Source of the DNA: Paraburkholderia silviterrae
GTDB lineage: Bacteria > Pseudomonadota > Gammaproteobacteria > Burkholderiales > Burkholderiaceae
Assembly: GCF_004353915.1 (NCBI RefSeq)
Contig: NZ_SMRP01000004.1
Span: 62,001 to 126,000 of the forward strand
Direction: 5' to 3'
DNA length: 64,000 nucleotides
Position 1 is the stretch's first letter; each line of letters begins with the position of its first letter. Below the pieces are notes generated by a model. It saw only the letters and a program-made list of their open reading frames with translations. It had not been told where the DNA came from and searched no databases. The position numbers and the translations under genes were made by a program. Below, piece by piece: positions 27,998 to 36,610 of this stretch.

Positions 27998-28273
27998 TCG
28001 CAATGAAAGCATAATGCAGGGTATCAGGTGTCCAAACCTTCAGCTTTGAAGGCCATTCTTGAAGGATACGTAAGACTCCCAGGCAGCCCTTGCAATGGGG
28101 TCCAAACGTTCCGGTGAGAAGACGTTCTGACGCTGTACAATCAGCAGCGCATATGGCTTGGAGAGCGCCTCCTGGCACAACGCAAATTCATCGCCACCCG
28201 AGGGCGAGCGGTTGCGCCAGAAGTTGATCGCGCATGCCTGACTGCTAAACCCATTTGTACTTGAGCGAATCCC

Positions 28274-28960
28274 ATGCGACTCCTTCTGATCGAAGACGAC
28301 CGCCCCATCGCACGCGGCATCCAGTCCAGCCTCGAACAAGCCGGCTTCACGGTCGACATGGTCCACGACGGCATCTTCGCCGAACAGGCACTGACCCAGA
28401 ACCGGCATGAGCTCGTGATTCTCGACCTCGGCCTGCCCGGCATCGACGGCATGACGCTGCTCTCGCGCTTTCGTCAGAGCAACCGGCACACGCCCGTCAT
28501 CGTGCTCACCGCGCGCGACGAACTGAACGACCGCGTCCAGGGCCTGAACTCGGGCGCCGACGACTACATGCTCAAGCCGTTCGAACCGGCCGAGCTCGAA
28601 GCGCGTATCCGTGCAGTGATGCGCCGCAGCGGCCCGCATGGCGACGTGCCGCGTCCCGAAGTCTCGCTCGGCGGGGTACGCCTGTCGGGCGTCGACCGCC
28701 GCATCTTCAACGACGACAAGCCGCTCGAGCTTTCGCCGCGCGAGTTCGCCGTGCTCGAAATGCTGCTGCTGCGTCATGGCCGCGTCGTGAGCAAGGCACA
28801 ATTGCAGGATCACCTCACGCACTTCGGCGGCGATCTCGGCGACACCGCGATTGAAGTCTACGTGCACCGCGTGCGCAAGAAGCTCGAGAACTGCCGTGTC
28901 GAGATCGTCACGGTGCGTGGCTTCGGCTACCTGTTGCAGGAAATCCGCCAGGCCGCCTAA
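28274..28960 (+). CDS. OmpR-family response regulator (TctD/QseB-like)
   Basis: Response regulator of 228 residues. The receiver domain has acidic residues E7-D9 (LIEDDRP), the phospho-acceptor Asp51 (LVILDLGLPG), Thr in VLTARD and Lys in MLKPFEP. The C-terminal winged helix (LSPREFAVLEMLLLRHGRVV, VYVHRVRKKLE, VRGFGYLL) binds DNA. The cognate kinase is encoded 417 bases downstream. Relatives control tricarboxylate uptake or virulence; the target here is unknown. Confidence 0.94.
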   Translation: MRLLLIEDDRPIARGIQSSLEQAGFTVDMVHDGIFAEQALTQNRHELVILDLGLPGIDGMTLLSRFRQSNRHTPVIVLTARDELNDRVQGLNSGADDYMLKPFEPAELEARIRAVMRRSGPHGDVPRPEVSLGGVRLSGVDRRIFNDDKPLELSPREFAVLEMLLLRHGRVVSKAQLQDHLTHFGGDLGDTAIEVYVHRVRKKLENCRVEIVTVRGFGYLLQEIRQAA

Positions 28961-28973
28961 GGCCGCTCATGGC

Positions 28974-29001
28974 GGCTTATGGCCGTTTGGCCGCATAAGC
29001 C
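28974..29001 (+). terminator. Hairpin directly after the response-regulator gene
   Basis: GGCTTATGGCC pairs with GGCCGCATAAGCC across a GTTT loop, with a one-base bulge. There is no U-run, so it may attenuate rather than end the message. Confidence 0.4.
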
Positions 29002-29070
29002 CCCCTCGCGCGCCATCAGGCGCCAGTTCCGGGGCGCATCGAGCATGCGCCCCCGCACACCCCGCTCGAG

Positions 29071-29101
29071 CTTGCAGCCCGGCCACGCGCCAGGCTGCAA
29101 G
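29071..29101. repeat. Inverted repeat in the response regulator-kinase spacer
   Basis: CTTGCAGCC (29071-29079) and GGCTGCAAG (29093-29101), perfect 9-base arms with 13 bases between. Confidence 0.6.
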
Positions 29102-29115
29102 CCCGTGGTGCCCGC

Positions 29116-29171
29116 CACACAGCCACACAGCCACACAGCCACACAGCCTCGCAGCCTCGCAGCCTCGCAGC
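29116..29171. repeat. Seven-unit octamer repeat between response regulator and kinase
   Basis: Four perfect copies of CACACAGC (29116-29147) run directly into three perfect copies of CTCGCAGC (29148-29171). The two units differ at three positions. The array lies in a 417-base spacer (28961-29377) that has no gene. Such uniform short repeats are prone to slippage. Confidence 0.9.
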
Positions 29172-29377
29172 GCTTCTGAGCGTCGCTCAGCCGTGCAAAC
29201 GGCCACGCAAACAGCCCTCCCCCCCGGAAGACACCCCAAAGCGCCCCGGCGACGCCAGAGGCAGCGCCCGTCTGCCGCGGGCCGGTCCACCCGCGTAAAA
29301 TGGGTCCGAGCCCGCCGGCGCGCACGACCCGAACCTGCTGCGCCGTGCCCGAGACCCCTTCATCGCCCGAACCGACC

Positions 29378-30988
29378 ATGTCCCTACCGGCCGCAACGAG
29401 CCTGCGGCGCACGCTATTGCGGCGCCTCGCCGCTCCACTTTCGCTGCTCGCGCTGATGAGCGGCCTGATTGCCTATTGGCTCGCGTGGCAGTACACGCAG
29501 CACGTGGTCGACCGCTCGCTCGCCGACCTCGCCACCGCCATTTCCAAACAGATCCAGATTGCCGGTCCCGAGGCACCCATCACCGTGCCGCCGCTCGCCC
29601 AGGCGATGTTCTCCGATCCCGTCGAGCACCTCGTCTACCGCATCAGCGACGGCGAAACCGAAATCGCCGGCGATCACGACCTGCCGCTGCGAGGCACCAA
29701 CGTGCGCCGCATGCACTATGCGTTCGTGTTCGAGACCGTCTACAAGGGCGTGAGCGTGCGCGTCGCGCAGGTGCGCGTGCCGCAGCCCACAGGCAATCCC
29801 ATCGTCGTGGAGGTGGGCCAGCCCGTGCATCACCGCTTTCGTATCGCCGCCGAATTCCTCGTGGCGATCATGATGCCGCTATTGCTGCTCCTGCTCGCCG
29901 GCTGGGCGATCGTCTGGCGCGTGGTGAACCAGCAACTCAACCCGCTCACCGATCTCGCCGACTCGCTCAATCGCCAGACGCACACCTCGCTCGAACCCGT
30001 CGATGAGACCTTCGTGCCCGTCGAGATTCGTCCGCTCACCGGTGCGCTCAACGCACTGCTCGGGCGTCTGAAGACCGCGCTCGAAGCCCAGCGCAAATTC
30101 ATCGCCGACGCCGCGCATCAGTTGCGCACGCCGCTCACGGCTGTGAAGCTGCATGCCGAACAGGCCGTGAACGCACGCGAGCCGCAAAAGGTCAGCGACG
30201 CCGTGCGCGAGCTGCGCGCCGCCGCGGACCGCGCGGTGCGTCTGTCGAATCAACTGCTCTCGCTCGCGCGCGCCGAGCCGGGCGAACAGGCGGCGCGCTT
30301 CGTCGACATCGACATGGCCGCGCTGGCATTCGAAACCGGCGCCGAGTGGGTGCCGCGCGCGCTTGCAAGCCACGTCGACCTCGGCTTCCAGCGCCTCGAC
30401 GACCCCGAGAACGACACGCCGCTGATGGCGCGCGGCAACCCTGTGCTGCTGCGCGAAGTCATCGCCAATCTGCTCGACAACGCGCTGAAGTATTTGCCGC
30501 CCGCGCGCGTGGCGGGTGGGCGCATCACCCTCACCGTGACCGAGACGCTCGCGGATGGCGTGCCGATGGTGGAGATCGTCGTCGAGGACAACGGCCGCGG
30601 CGTGCCGCAAGCGCAGCAGTCCGATCTCTTCAAGCGCTTCTTCCGCGGCGACGGCCAAACCGAGAGTGGCGTGGACAGCGGCGCAGGCCTCGGCCTCGCG
30701 ATCGTGCACGACATCATGACGCTGCATCGTGGCAGCGTGCACTACGAAGACGCGCCGGAAGGCGGTGCGCGTTTCATCGTGCGCGTGCCGCTCACGAACC
30801 GTCCCGCACTCGATGCGAAAGACGGCAAACAGATCAAACGCGCGAAGGACACGGTGGCAGGCGATCACGCGGTGGGCATGAGCGCGCCGCACGCCGACGA
30901 TCGTGAAGCGGGTCCCGACGCACAATCTGCACAGTCGACGCAATGGCCCACGAACAAGCCAACGCACCAGGCGCCTGTCGATAACTGA
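29378..30988 (+). CDS. Sensor histidine kinase (TctE/QseC-like)
   Basis: Inner-membrane kinase of 536 residues. Two membrane segments (about residues 16-38 and 163-190) flank a periplasmic sensor region of the 2CSK_N type. A HAMP-like linker follows, then the H-box FIADAAHQLRTPL with His247, the N-box NLLDNALKY, and the G boxes VEDNGRGVP and GAGLGLAIVHDIM. About 50 charged residues trail after the ATPase domain. The ATG at 29378 (MSLPAATSLRR) gives a proper first membrane helix. It partners with the regulator upstream. The ligand is unknown, with organic acids suggested by family. Confidence 0.92.
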   Translation: MSLPAATSLRRTLLRRLAAPLSLLALMSGLIAYWLAWQYTQHVVDRSLADLATAISKQIQIAGPEAPITVPPLAQAMFSDPVEHLVYRISDGETEIAGDHDLPLRGTNVRRMHYAFVFETVYKGVSVRVAQVRVPQPTGNPIVVEVGQPVHHRFRIAAEFLVAIMMPLLLLLLAGWAIVWRVVNQQLNPLTDLADSLNRQTHTSLEPVDETFVPVEIRPLTGALNALLGRLKTALEAQRKFIADAAHQLRTPLTAVKLHAEQAVNAREPQKVSDAVRELRAAADRAVRLSNQLLSLARAEPGEQAARFVDIDMAALAFETGAEWVPRALASHVDLGFQRLDDPENDTPLMARGNPVLLREVIANLLDNALKYLPPARVAGGRITLTVTETLADGVPMVEIVVEDNGRGVPQAQQSDLFKRFFRGDGQTESGVDSGAGLGLAIVHDIMTLHRGSVHYEDAPEGGARFIVRVPLTNRPALDAKDGKQIKRAKDTVAGDHAVGMSAPHADDREAGPDAQSAQSTQWPTNKPTHQAPVDN

Positions 30989-31021
30989 CGCGGCGCGATC
31001 CGCTTCATGTCCAGCGTCGAG

Positions 31022-31059
31022 AAAAAAATGGGCCGCGTCTTGCGGCCCATATTTATTTC
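31022..31059. terminator. Bidirectional rho-independent terminator between kinase and SET genes
   Basis: Stem ATGGGCCGC/GCGGCCCAT (31028-31036, 31042-31050), 5-base loop. There is an A-run on the left (31022-31028) and ATTTATTT on the right. It serves both convergent genes. Confidence 0.8.
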
Positions 31060-31105
31060 AGCGGTAGATGACGATACGCATGCAGGGCCCAGCCGGCCGC
31101 CATGC

Positions 31106-31597
31106 TTACTTCTTTTTCTTGCCCTTCTTCGCTTTGCCGCCCTTGCTCTCCTCGGGCGGGGCGAGCATGGTGCCGCGGCACTTGCGCGCGCCGCAGCGGC
31201 ATTCGTATTCGCGCTTGAGCTTCTTGGTCTGCTTCGCGTCGATCACGAGGCCGTAGTCGTAAAAGAGCTCCTCACCCTCGGCGATATCGCGCAGCGCATG
31301 AATGTACACATGACCGTCGATCTCTTCGGCTTCGCAATTCGGCGCGCACGAATGGTTGATCCAGCGCGCACTGTTGCCGCTCACCTTGCCGTCGATCACG
31401 TCGCCGTCGTCGAGTGCGAAATAGAAGGTGTGATTCGGTTCGTCGGGATTATGCGGATGACGCCGCAATGCTTCCTTCCACGAGATGCGCTCGCCCTTGT
31501 ATTCGATCAGGCGTTCGCCGGCCTCGATCGCCCCGGCCGCAAATACGCCCTTGCCGTGTACGCCCGACTGGCGCACGACGATCCTGCGTACACTCAT
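31106..31597 (-). CDS. SET-domain protein lysine methyltransferase
   Basis: Protein of 163 residues that is almost entirely a SET domain, the fold of eukaryotic histone lysine methyltransferases. Seen are GKGVFAAGAIEAGERLIEY at the start, the SAM-binding and pseudoknot motif RWINHSCAPNCEAE near residue 78, ELFYDYG, and a post-SET zinc cluster CRCGARKCRGTM. The last 12 residues are GGKAKKGKKKK-like, very basic. Bacterial homologues occur in several lineages, and some modify host or own chromatin proteins. The substrate here is unknown; the basic tail suggests contact with nucleic acid. Confidence 0.9.
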   Translation of the reverse strand: MSVRRIVVRQSGVHGKGVFAAGAIEAGERLIEYKGERISWKEALRRHPHNPDEPNHTFYFALDDGDVIDGKVSGNSARWINHSCAPNCEAEEIDGHVYIHALRDIAEGEELFYDYGLVIDAKQTKKLKREYECRCGARKCRGTMLAPPEESKGGKAKKGKKKK

Positions 31598-31633
31598 TGA
31601 ATGAATCCTTGTGAAGTCAGCTTTCGATGCAAA

Positions 31634-31656
31634 CGCGGCGCCTTGTCGGCGCCGCG
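31634..31656 (-). terminator. Hairpin downstream of the old yellow enzyme gene
   Basis: Perfect stem CGCGGCGCC/GGCGCCGCG with a 5-base loop, about 100 bases after the stop. On the minus strand it is followed by TTTGCATCG. Only three T residues, so it is a moderate candidate. Confidence 0.5.
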
Positions 31657-31757
31657 CTCATGAGCACGCGTTCGGTCAAGACGCGCACCGCAACCGGCAT
31701 CGTACACGTTCGCCCCTCTTCCGTTCAACTCGCGCGGCACTCGCGGGCGCTACGCGT

Positions 31758-32870
31758 TCAGCGCTGGCCGAGCGTCGTCTCGCCGAAGAGCGTCTTGTGC
31801 TCGCGAGGCTGCGAGCGCCAGTATTGCGGCGGCGCGTTCACACTCGCGCCGAGTTGTGCGGCAGCGTGCCATGGCCAACGCGGATCGTAGAGCATCGCGC
31901 GCGCCATCGCGATCATGTCGGCCTCACCGTCTTCGAGAATCTGATTGGCCTGCAGTGCATCGGTGATGAGCCCCACCGCGACCGTATTCACGCCGGTCTC
32001 CTGCTTCACCTTGCGCGCGAATGGCACCTGATAGCCGGGCTCAAGTGGAATCTTCTGCAACGGCGAGACACCGCCCGACGACACATCGACCCAGTCTGCT
32101 CCGCGCGCCTTGAGCGCCTGAGCGAATACGACCGTGTCTTCCGGCGTCCAGCCGCCTTCGACCCAATCGGTTGCCGATACCCGCACGCCAACCGGACGAT
32201 CGTCCGGAAATTCCGCGCGCACCGCGTCGAACACTTCGAGCGCAAAGCGCATGCGGTTTTCCAGCGAGCCGCCATATTCGTCGGTGCGCTGGTTGGCGAT
32301 CGGCGAGAGAAATTGATGCAGCAGATAGCCATGCGCCGCGTGGACTTCGAGCGCATCGATGCCAAGCCGCGCGGCCCGCCGCGCCGTCGCTGCAAACGCA
32401 TTGCGCACGCGATTCAGGCCGGCCGTATCGAGCGCGAGCGGCGGCGTTTCATCGGCCTTGTGCGGCAGCGCGGAGGGCGCATGCGGCAACCAGCCGCCGT
32501 CGGCCACGGAAATCAGCTGGCCGCCCTCCCAGGGCACGTGGCTCGACGCCTTGCGCCCCGCGTGCGAGATCTGCATGGCGATGCGAATCGGCGAATAGCG
32601 GCGAATGGCGGCGATCACCGGTTCGAGCGCGGCTTCGGTCACGTCGTCCCAGAGGCCAAGATCGCCCGGCGTGATGCGGCCGTCCGGCTCGACGGCCGTG
32701 GCTTCGATACACAGCATAGCCGCGCCCGAAAGCGCGAGATGGCCGAGGTGGATCATGTGCCAGTCGGTGGCCTCGCCTCGCACCGCTGAGTATTGACACA
32801 TCGGCGACACGACAATGCGATTGGCGAGCGTCACGCCACGCAGCTCGAGCGGAGTGAAAAGCTTGCTCAT
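31758..32870 (-). CDS. Old yellow enzyme family NADH:flavin oxidoreductase (YqjM-like)
   Basis: FMN enzyme of 370 residues. Cys25 in VVSPMCQYSA matches the flavin-tuning cysteine of the YqjM subclass. The substrate-binding histidine pair is in HAAHGYLLHQFLSP, followed by NQRTDEYGGSLENR, the OYE hallmark. It reduces activated C=C bonds of enones or nitro compounds with NAD(P)H. The natural substrate is unknown. The ATG at 32870 gives MSKLFTPLELRG, the usual beginning, but has no visible ribosome-binding site. Confidence 0.93.
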   Translation of the reverse strand: MSKLFTPLELRGVTLANRIVVSPMCQYSAVRGEATDWHMIHLGHLALSGAAMLCIEATAVEPDGRITPGDLGLWDDVTEAALEPVIAAIRRYSPIRIAMQISHAGRKASSHVPWEGGQLISVADGGWLPHAPSALPHKADETPPLALDTAGLNRVRNAFAATARRAARLGIDALEVHAAHGYLLHQFLSPIANQRTDEYGGSLENRMRFALEVFDAVRAEFPDDRPVGVRVSATDWVEGGWTPEDTVVFAQALKARGADWVDVSSGGVSPLQKIPLEPGYQVPFARKVKQETGVNTVAVGLITDALQANQILEDGEADMIAMARAMLYDPRWPWHAAAQLGASVNAPPQYWRSQPREHKTLFGETTLGQR

Positions 32871-33084
32871 GGGAGGAGTGCGAACGGTGGTGGGAGCGTT
32901 CGAGAATAGCACGCGCCTTTGACAGGCGCTGGCAGCGCTCACACGCACAAGGCAGGTGTAGAACGGCCGCAAACCCGATGCAAAGCGCCGGTGCAAAGCG
33001 AGCGCAAAACACGCCCAGGGCGAGACGCGCGGCAGCCCGCCTGCGCGCGCTGGAAAAGCGGGAGGAGAGGCCGAAGCCTCAGGG

Positions 33085-33816
33085 CTACTTCGCGGGTACG
33101 TTGGTATTCGCGTTGTCGACGGCGTCGAGCCATTCGCCGAACATGCGACTCGCCTGTGCTTCGAGACGCGGACCGTGCTGCGAAGTCTGCGCACGCAGTG
33201 CGTTGACGTCGATGCCCGCCGCGTCGATCTCGGCGGCATGGCCGATCAGCCAGGGCTCGAAGCGGTCAGCACGCACTTCGGGATGACATTGCAGCCCGAG
33301 CACATGCGAGCCCCACGAGAACGCCTGGTTTTCGCACAGCGGCGTGGACGCGAGACGCGTCGCGCCTTGCGGCAGATCGAACGTGTCGCCATGCCAGTGC
33401 AGCATCGAGGTGGATGCGCCATCGACGTGCCGCAGCGACGACTCACGGCCCGCATCGGTCAGCGTGAGTGGCGTCCAGCCGATTTCCTGATGCCCGGCCG
33501 CATAGACACGCGCACCGAGCACCCGCGCGATGAGCTGGGCCCCGAGACAAATGCCGAGCGTGGGCAGACCGGCGGCGATACGCTTTTCGATCAGCGCGGC
33601 GATGGGCGCAAGGGTGGGATAGCGTGCGTCGTCGCAGGCATTGATGGGACCGCCGAGGATCACCATCAACGAAGCGGAAACGGGATTGAGCGCGCCAACG
33701 CGCGCAAAACCGACATCGACATAACGCACCGGACGCCCGCGCTCGCCGAGCACACGCTCGAAGCTGCCGAGGTCCTCGAAATATACGTGGCGAATGGCCA
33801 ATACTTCGCGATTCAT
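33085..33816 (-). CDS. Class I glutamine amidotransferase-like protein
   Basis: Protein of 243 residues with the class I glutaminase triad: nucleophile Cys in LGICLGAQLIARVLG and His/Glu in GLQCHPEVRAD. No synthetase domain is attached, and it resembles stand-alone YfeJ/GuaA-like amidotransferases. The substrate is unknown; homologues hydrolyse gamma-glutamyl compounds. The ATG at 33816 has AGGGA seven bases upstream. Confidence 0.88.
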   Translation of the reverse strand: MNREVLAIRHVYFEDLGSFERVLGERGRPVRYVDVGFARVGALNPVSASLMVILGGPINACDDARYPTLAPIAALIEKRIAAGLPTLGICLGAQLIARVLGARVYAAGHQEIGWTPLTLTDAGRESSLRHVDGASTSMLHWHGDTFDLPQGATRLASTPLCENQAFSWGSHVLGLQCHPEVRADRFEPWLIGHAAEIDAAGIDVNALRAQTSQHGPRLEAQASRMFGEWLDAVDNANTNVPAK

Positions 33817-33863
33817 CGGCAAATCCCTGGGTCAGCTACACAATGCCACGCATCGTGCGAACA

Positions 33864-33924
33864 GCATGCGGGATGCATGCGGGAATCACACGAAAAGCAC
33901 ACGCTGAAGCACGCACGTGCGTGC
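33864..33924. repeat. Direct repeat and 16-base palindrome upstream of the amidotransferase gene
   Basis: GCATGCGGGA is repeated in direct orientation within 33864-33885, and GCACGCACGTGCGTGC (33909-33924) is a perfect palindrome. They lie about 50-110 bases upstream of the amidotransferase start, so a regulatory role is possible. Confidence 0.5.
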
Positions 33925-34038
33925 AACGATAAGCACGCCGGCGCAAACGCGCCGCGTGCACGACCGAACCGGACGAGAACCGGCTACTTCGCGCGAGCGG
34001 GCCACGCAGCCGTGGACGGCCGCCGGCCCGCTTGAGCT

Positions 34039-34677
34039 TTACGCCGCGAAGATCTTCCAGTTCTTCTTCTGCGTCGTCGCATCGGCCTGTTCGTACACCG
34101 AGCAATCGAGACGCAGGTCGGTATCGGACATGTCGATCTTGAGCAGCCCGCAGCGATGCGGCGTCTTCTTCGGGTTCTTGCTCGGCTCGAAGTGCGAGCA
34201 GGTCAGGCACATGCGGTGCTGCGGCATGGCTTCCTGCGACTCCAGCACGTAGACCGTCTTGAGCAGCGTGCGGTAGACCGCCGACTGCTCGTCGGCGCGC
34301 AGCGTGCCGACGGCCTTCGAGAGGAAGTCAGGCCATTGTGCGGCCTTCTTCGCGGCCGTACGGCCACGCGCGGTGAGGCGCACCGCGAGCGCACGGCCGT
34401 CGTCGAGCGCACGGCGCTTTTCGACGAGACCCTTGGTTTCGAGCGTGCTCACCGCATCGCTGGTCGTGGCGGCAGTCAGCGCCGTCTCACGAGCGATCTC
34501 GCCGAGGCGCATCGGCCCCTTGCGCTGCATCAGCAGCACGAGAATTTCGCCCTGAGTCGGCGTGAGTCCTGCCCCTTCGGCCCAGTCCCACGCCTGGCTC
34601 CGCATTGCCGTGCTAAGTCGCAGCAGGCTATGGGTCACCCGCCCGGCTGCCTGCTCTCCGTATACGCCTTCGCTCAT
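34039..34677 (-). CDS. MarR-family regulator with cysteine-rich C-terminal tail
   Basis: Protein of 212 residues. Residues 1 to about 150 form a MarR winged-helix domain (GLTPTQGEILVLLMQRKGPM, LTAATTSDAVSTLETKGLVE, RRALDDGRALAVRLTARG). The final 60 residues hold CLTC, a His two residues later, an HRC and a further DCSVYE, a spacing that could bind a metal or sense redox state. Ordinary MarR proteins stop near residue 150. It lies next to a DnaA-box-bearing intergenic region. Confidence 0.85.
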   Translation of the reverse strand: MSEGVYGEQAAGRVTHSLLRLSTAMRSQAWDWAEGAGLTPTQGEILVLLMQRKGPMRLGEIARETALTAATTSDAVSTLETKGLVEKRRALDDGRALAVRLTARGRTAAKKAAQWPDFLSKAVGTLRADEQSAVYRTLLKTVYVLESQEAMPQHRMCLTCSHFEPSKNPKKTPHRCGLLKIDMSDTDLRLDCSVYEQADATTQKKNWKIFAA

Positions 34678-34947
34678 AGTCTTTCGCTGGTTATTGGCAG
34701 CTTGCGCTGCATCGTCAGCCGCCGCACCGGGCGACGGCCTTGTGGGAAAGTTCGCGCCCGATTCCAGGAAATCGACCGCACCATCTCAAAAAATTCCTGC
34801 TTCGCCGGCGCAAGAAACGCACGCTGCGCACAGTCATTCCTTCTCGCCTGCAGGCCCAAAGTGTCCTTCCCAACCTCGCGCCGGCTCAGCAAACCGACAT
34901 TCTATGCGAGAGTGGCGAATCGCACAGCTAACTTATCCAATGCGAAT

Positions 34948-34956
34948 TGTGGATAA
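34948..34956 (-). other. Perfect DnaA box (segment A)
   Basis: TGTGGATAA, the complement of the consensus TTATCCACA, in the A+T-rich intergenic region. Confidence 0.65.
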
Positions 34957-35258
34957 CCAGTTGGTAAGTACACCATTGGTATGTGGACTAAATCTTGATG
35001 ATGCTCAATATCGGCGTCCACCGTTACCTGGTTATCCCTCATTTTTTCTGCCCGCGCAACTGAAGTCAAGCCGTGAGCCCCGCACGCAGGCCATTGAGTT
35101 TTCAGGCATTTTGACGGTTACCCACAGGATGAGGTCCGCCAGGCCAGCAACGATTGACTCTGTATACGCGAACATCAAAAAAATAAGAACCCCCTGGTAT
35201 CTTGCCTGGGACAAAAAAATCTTTTTTTCATCCAGCGCAAGGTTCCGCGAACAGGCCT

Positions 35259-35295
35259 AAAAATGCAAGGGCAGCCCGCAGGCTGCCCTCTTTTT
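35259..35295. terminator. Rho-independent terminator downstream of ybdK
   Basis: Stem AGGGCAGCC/GGCTGCCCT (35268-35276, 35281-35289) with loop CGCA. TTTTT follows on the plus strand, and on the minus strand ATTTTT follows TGC. It lies about 110 bases after the ybdK stop. Confidence 0.7.
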
Positions 35296-35397
35296 CGTGT
35301 GCTTTCTGGCGATGCGACGTTGCCCGGATGGCACACCTGGCCCGCTAATCCCGCGGCCGGGCCCGCGCCGGCCTGGCCGGATGGCCAAACTGCGCGC

Positions 35398-36513
35398 TCA
35401 GGCGCGCCAGCGCAAACATTGTTGCCGCACTGCCTCGTGCAGCGATTTTTCCTCGGCGACCACGCCGCGCAGCCAGGTCGCATCGTTGGTCTGGGCGCGC
35501 GCGATCGTGCCGATCTCGGCAAGCGCGTGCGTGGAGCCGAGCGCCTCGCCGTGCGGCGCGATCTTGTCGAGCGTGGCCAGAATGTCTTCGGAGACGGTGC
35601 GGCGCTCGCCCGTCTGCGGATCGACGCAGGTGCCGGCAAGGCCGAAACGGCACGCCTGGAAGCGGTTGAACGTGTAGACGAGGTAATCGTCCTCGAGCGG
35701 CTGGATCGGCCGGTCGATCAGCAAATGGCGCGCGAGCGTCTGGATATAGCAGGCGATCGCAGCCGCCCGCTCGACCGAGAGCGGCGTGTCCATGACGCGC
35801 ACCTCGATCGTGCCGAAGCCCGGCTTCGGGCGGATATCCCAGTAGAAGTCTTTCATGCTGTTGACAACGCCCGTGTGCACCATCTTCGAGAAGTACTCCT
35901 TGAACTCCTCCCAGCTGAGCACGAACGGCGCGCGGCCCGAAAGCGGAAACGCGAACACGGAATTCAGCCGTGCCGAATGAAATCCAGTGTCGACGCCCTG
36001 GACATACGGCGACGATGCCGACAGCGCAATGAAATGCGGAATGAAGCGCGAGAGCGAATGCAGCAGGAACAACGCGCTGTCGGCGTCCGGACAGCCGATA
36101 TGCACGTGCTGGCCGAACACCGTGAACTGCTTCGCGAGGTAGCCGTATAGCTCCGAAAGGTACTGAAAGCGGGGCGTATCGACGATGCGCCGGTCGCTCC
36201 ACTGCTGGAACGCATGCGTGCCGCCGCCGCACAGACCGACGTTCAGGCGGTCGGCGGCGGCGACCAGCACGTCGCGAATCTTGCGCAGATCGGCCACGGC
36301 CTGCTCATGGTGCGTGCAGATGCCCGTGGAGAGCTCGATCATGCTCTCGGTGATCTCGGGCGTGATGTTGCCCGGGATCTCCTGATCCTTGATGAGGCGC
36401 ATGAGGTCGCTGCCGGCCTTGGTCAGGTCGTAATCGTGCGTGTTGACGACCTGCATTTCGAGTTCGACGCCGAACGTGAACGGCTTCGAATCGACAAAAG
36501 TTTCCAGTGACAT
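35398..36513 (-). CDS. ybdK: YbdK-type carboxylate-amine ligase (GCS2 family)
   Basis: Protein of 371 residues of the glutamate-cysteine ligase type 2 fold. It begins [20 protein letters not shown], the catalytic-glutamate segment of the family. [28 protein letters not shown] and [15 protein letters not shown] follow. E. coli YbdK shows weak gamma-glutamyl-cysteine ligase activity; the true role is unclear. A genuine gshA lies at the other end of this window, so this is not the main glutathione enzyme. The ATG at 36513 follows GAGGGG. Confidence 0.92.
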   Translation of the reverse strand: MSLETFVDSKPFTFGVELEMQVVNTHDYDLTKAGSDLMRLIKDQEIPGNITPEITESMIELSTGICTHHEQAVADLRKIRDVLVAAADRLNVGLCGGGTHAFQQWSDRRIVDTPRFQYLSELYGYLAKQFTVFGQHVHIGCPDADSALFLLHSLSRFIPHFIALSASSPYVQGVDTGFHSARLNSVFAFPLSGRAPFVLSWEEFKEYFSKMVHTGVVNSMKDFYWDIRPKPGFGTIEVRVMDTPLSVERAAAIACYIQTLARHLLIDRPIQPLEDDYLVYTFNRFQACRFGLAGTCVDPQTGERRTVSEDILATLDKIAPHGEALGSTHALAEIGTIARAQTNDATWLRGVVAEEKSLHEAVRQQCLRWRA

Positions 36514-36610
36514 GACATCCCCTCTTTCGGCCGCGCCGCCCGGGATGCCGATTGTCGTGTCGGCGCGCCGGTCGGCGGGCGGTGTTACCAGGCGGCCGTG
36601 GCCGCCGCCT

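Larger units (their letters stand above)
27915..28273. other. Intergenic region between phhB and the response regulator
   Basis: A 359-base stretch with no gene. It holds a hairpin (27940-27974), a short tandem repeat (27976-27997), a small palindrome CCTTCA-gctt-TGAAGG (28037-28052) and a TACAAT at 28136-28141 that may be the -10 of the two-component operon. Confidence 0.5.
34678..35397. other. Candidate replication-origin segment A (MarR-ybdK intergenic region)
   Basis: A 720-base region without a supported gene and more A+T-rich than its surroundings. It has a perfect DnaA box TGTGGATAA (34948-34956), a one-mismatch box TTACCCACA (35118-35126) and weaker matches TTATCCAAT (34933-34941), TGTGGACTA (34982-34990) and TTATCCCTC (35032-35040). 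A strongly A+T-rich stretch with A7 and T7 runs (35173-35232) could unwind. The right end is a terminator. That this is oriC is inference. Confidence 0.4.

Noticed and set aside
32868..32882. Possible ribosome-binding site for the old yellow enzyme
   Set aside because: The purine-rich GGAGGAG lies on the plus strand, opposite to the gene, so it cannot act as its ribosome-binding site.
34562..35260. Plus-strand open frame over the MarR start and intergenic region
   Set aside because: Crosses an antisense gene start, has no ribosome-binding site or recognisable motif, and covers the DnaA-box region.
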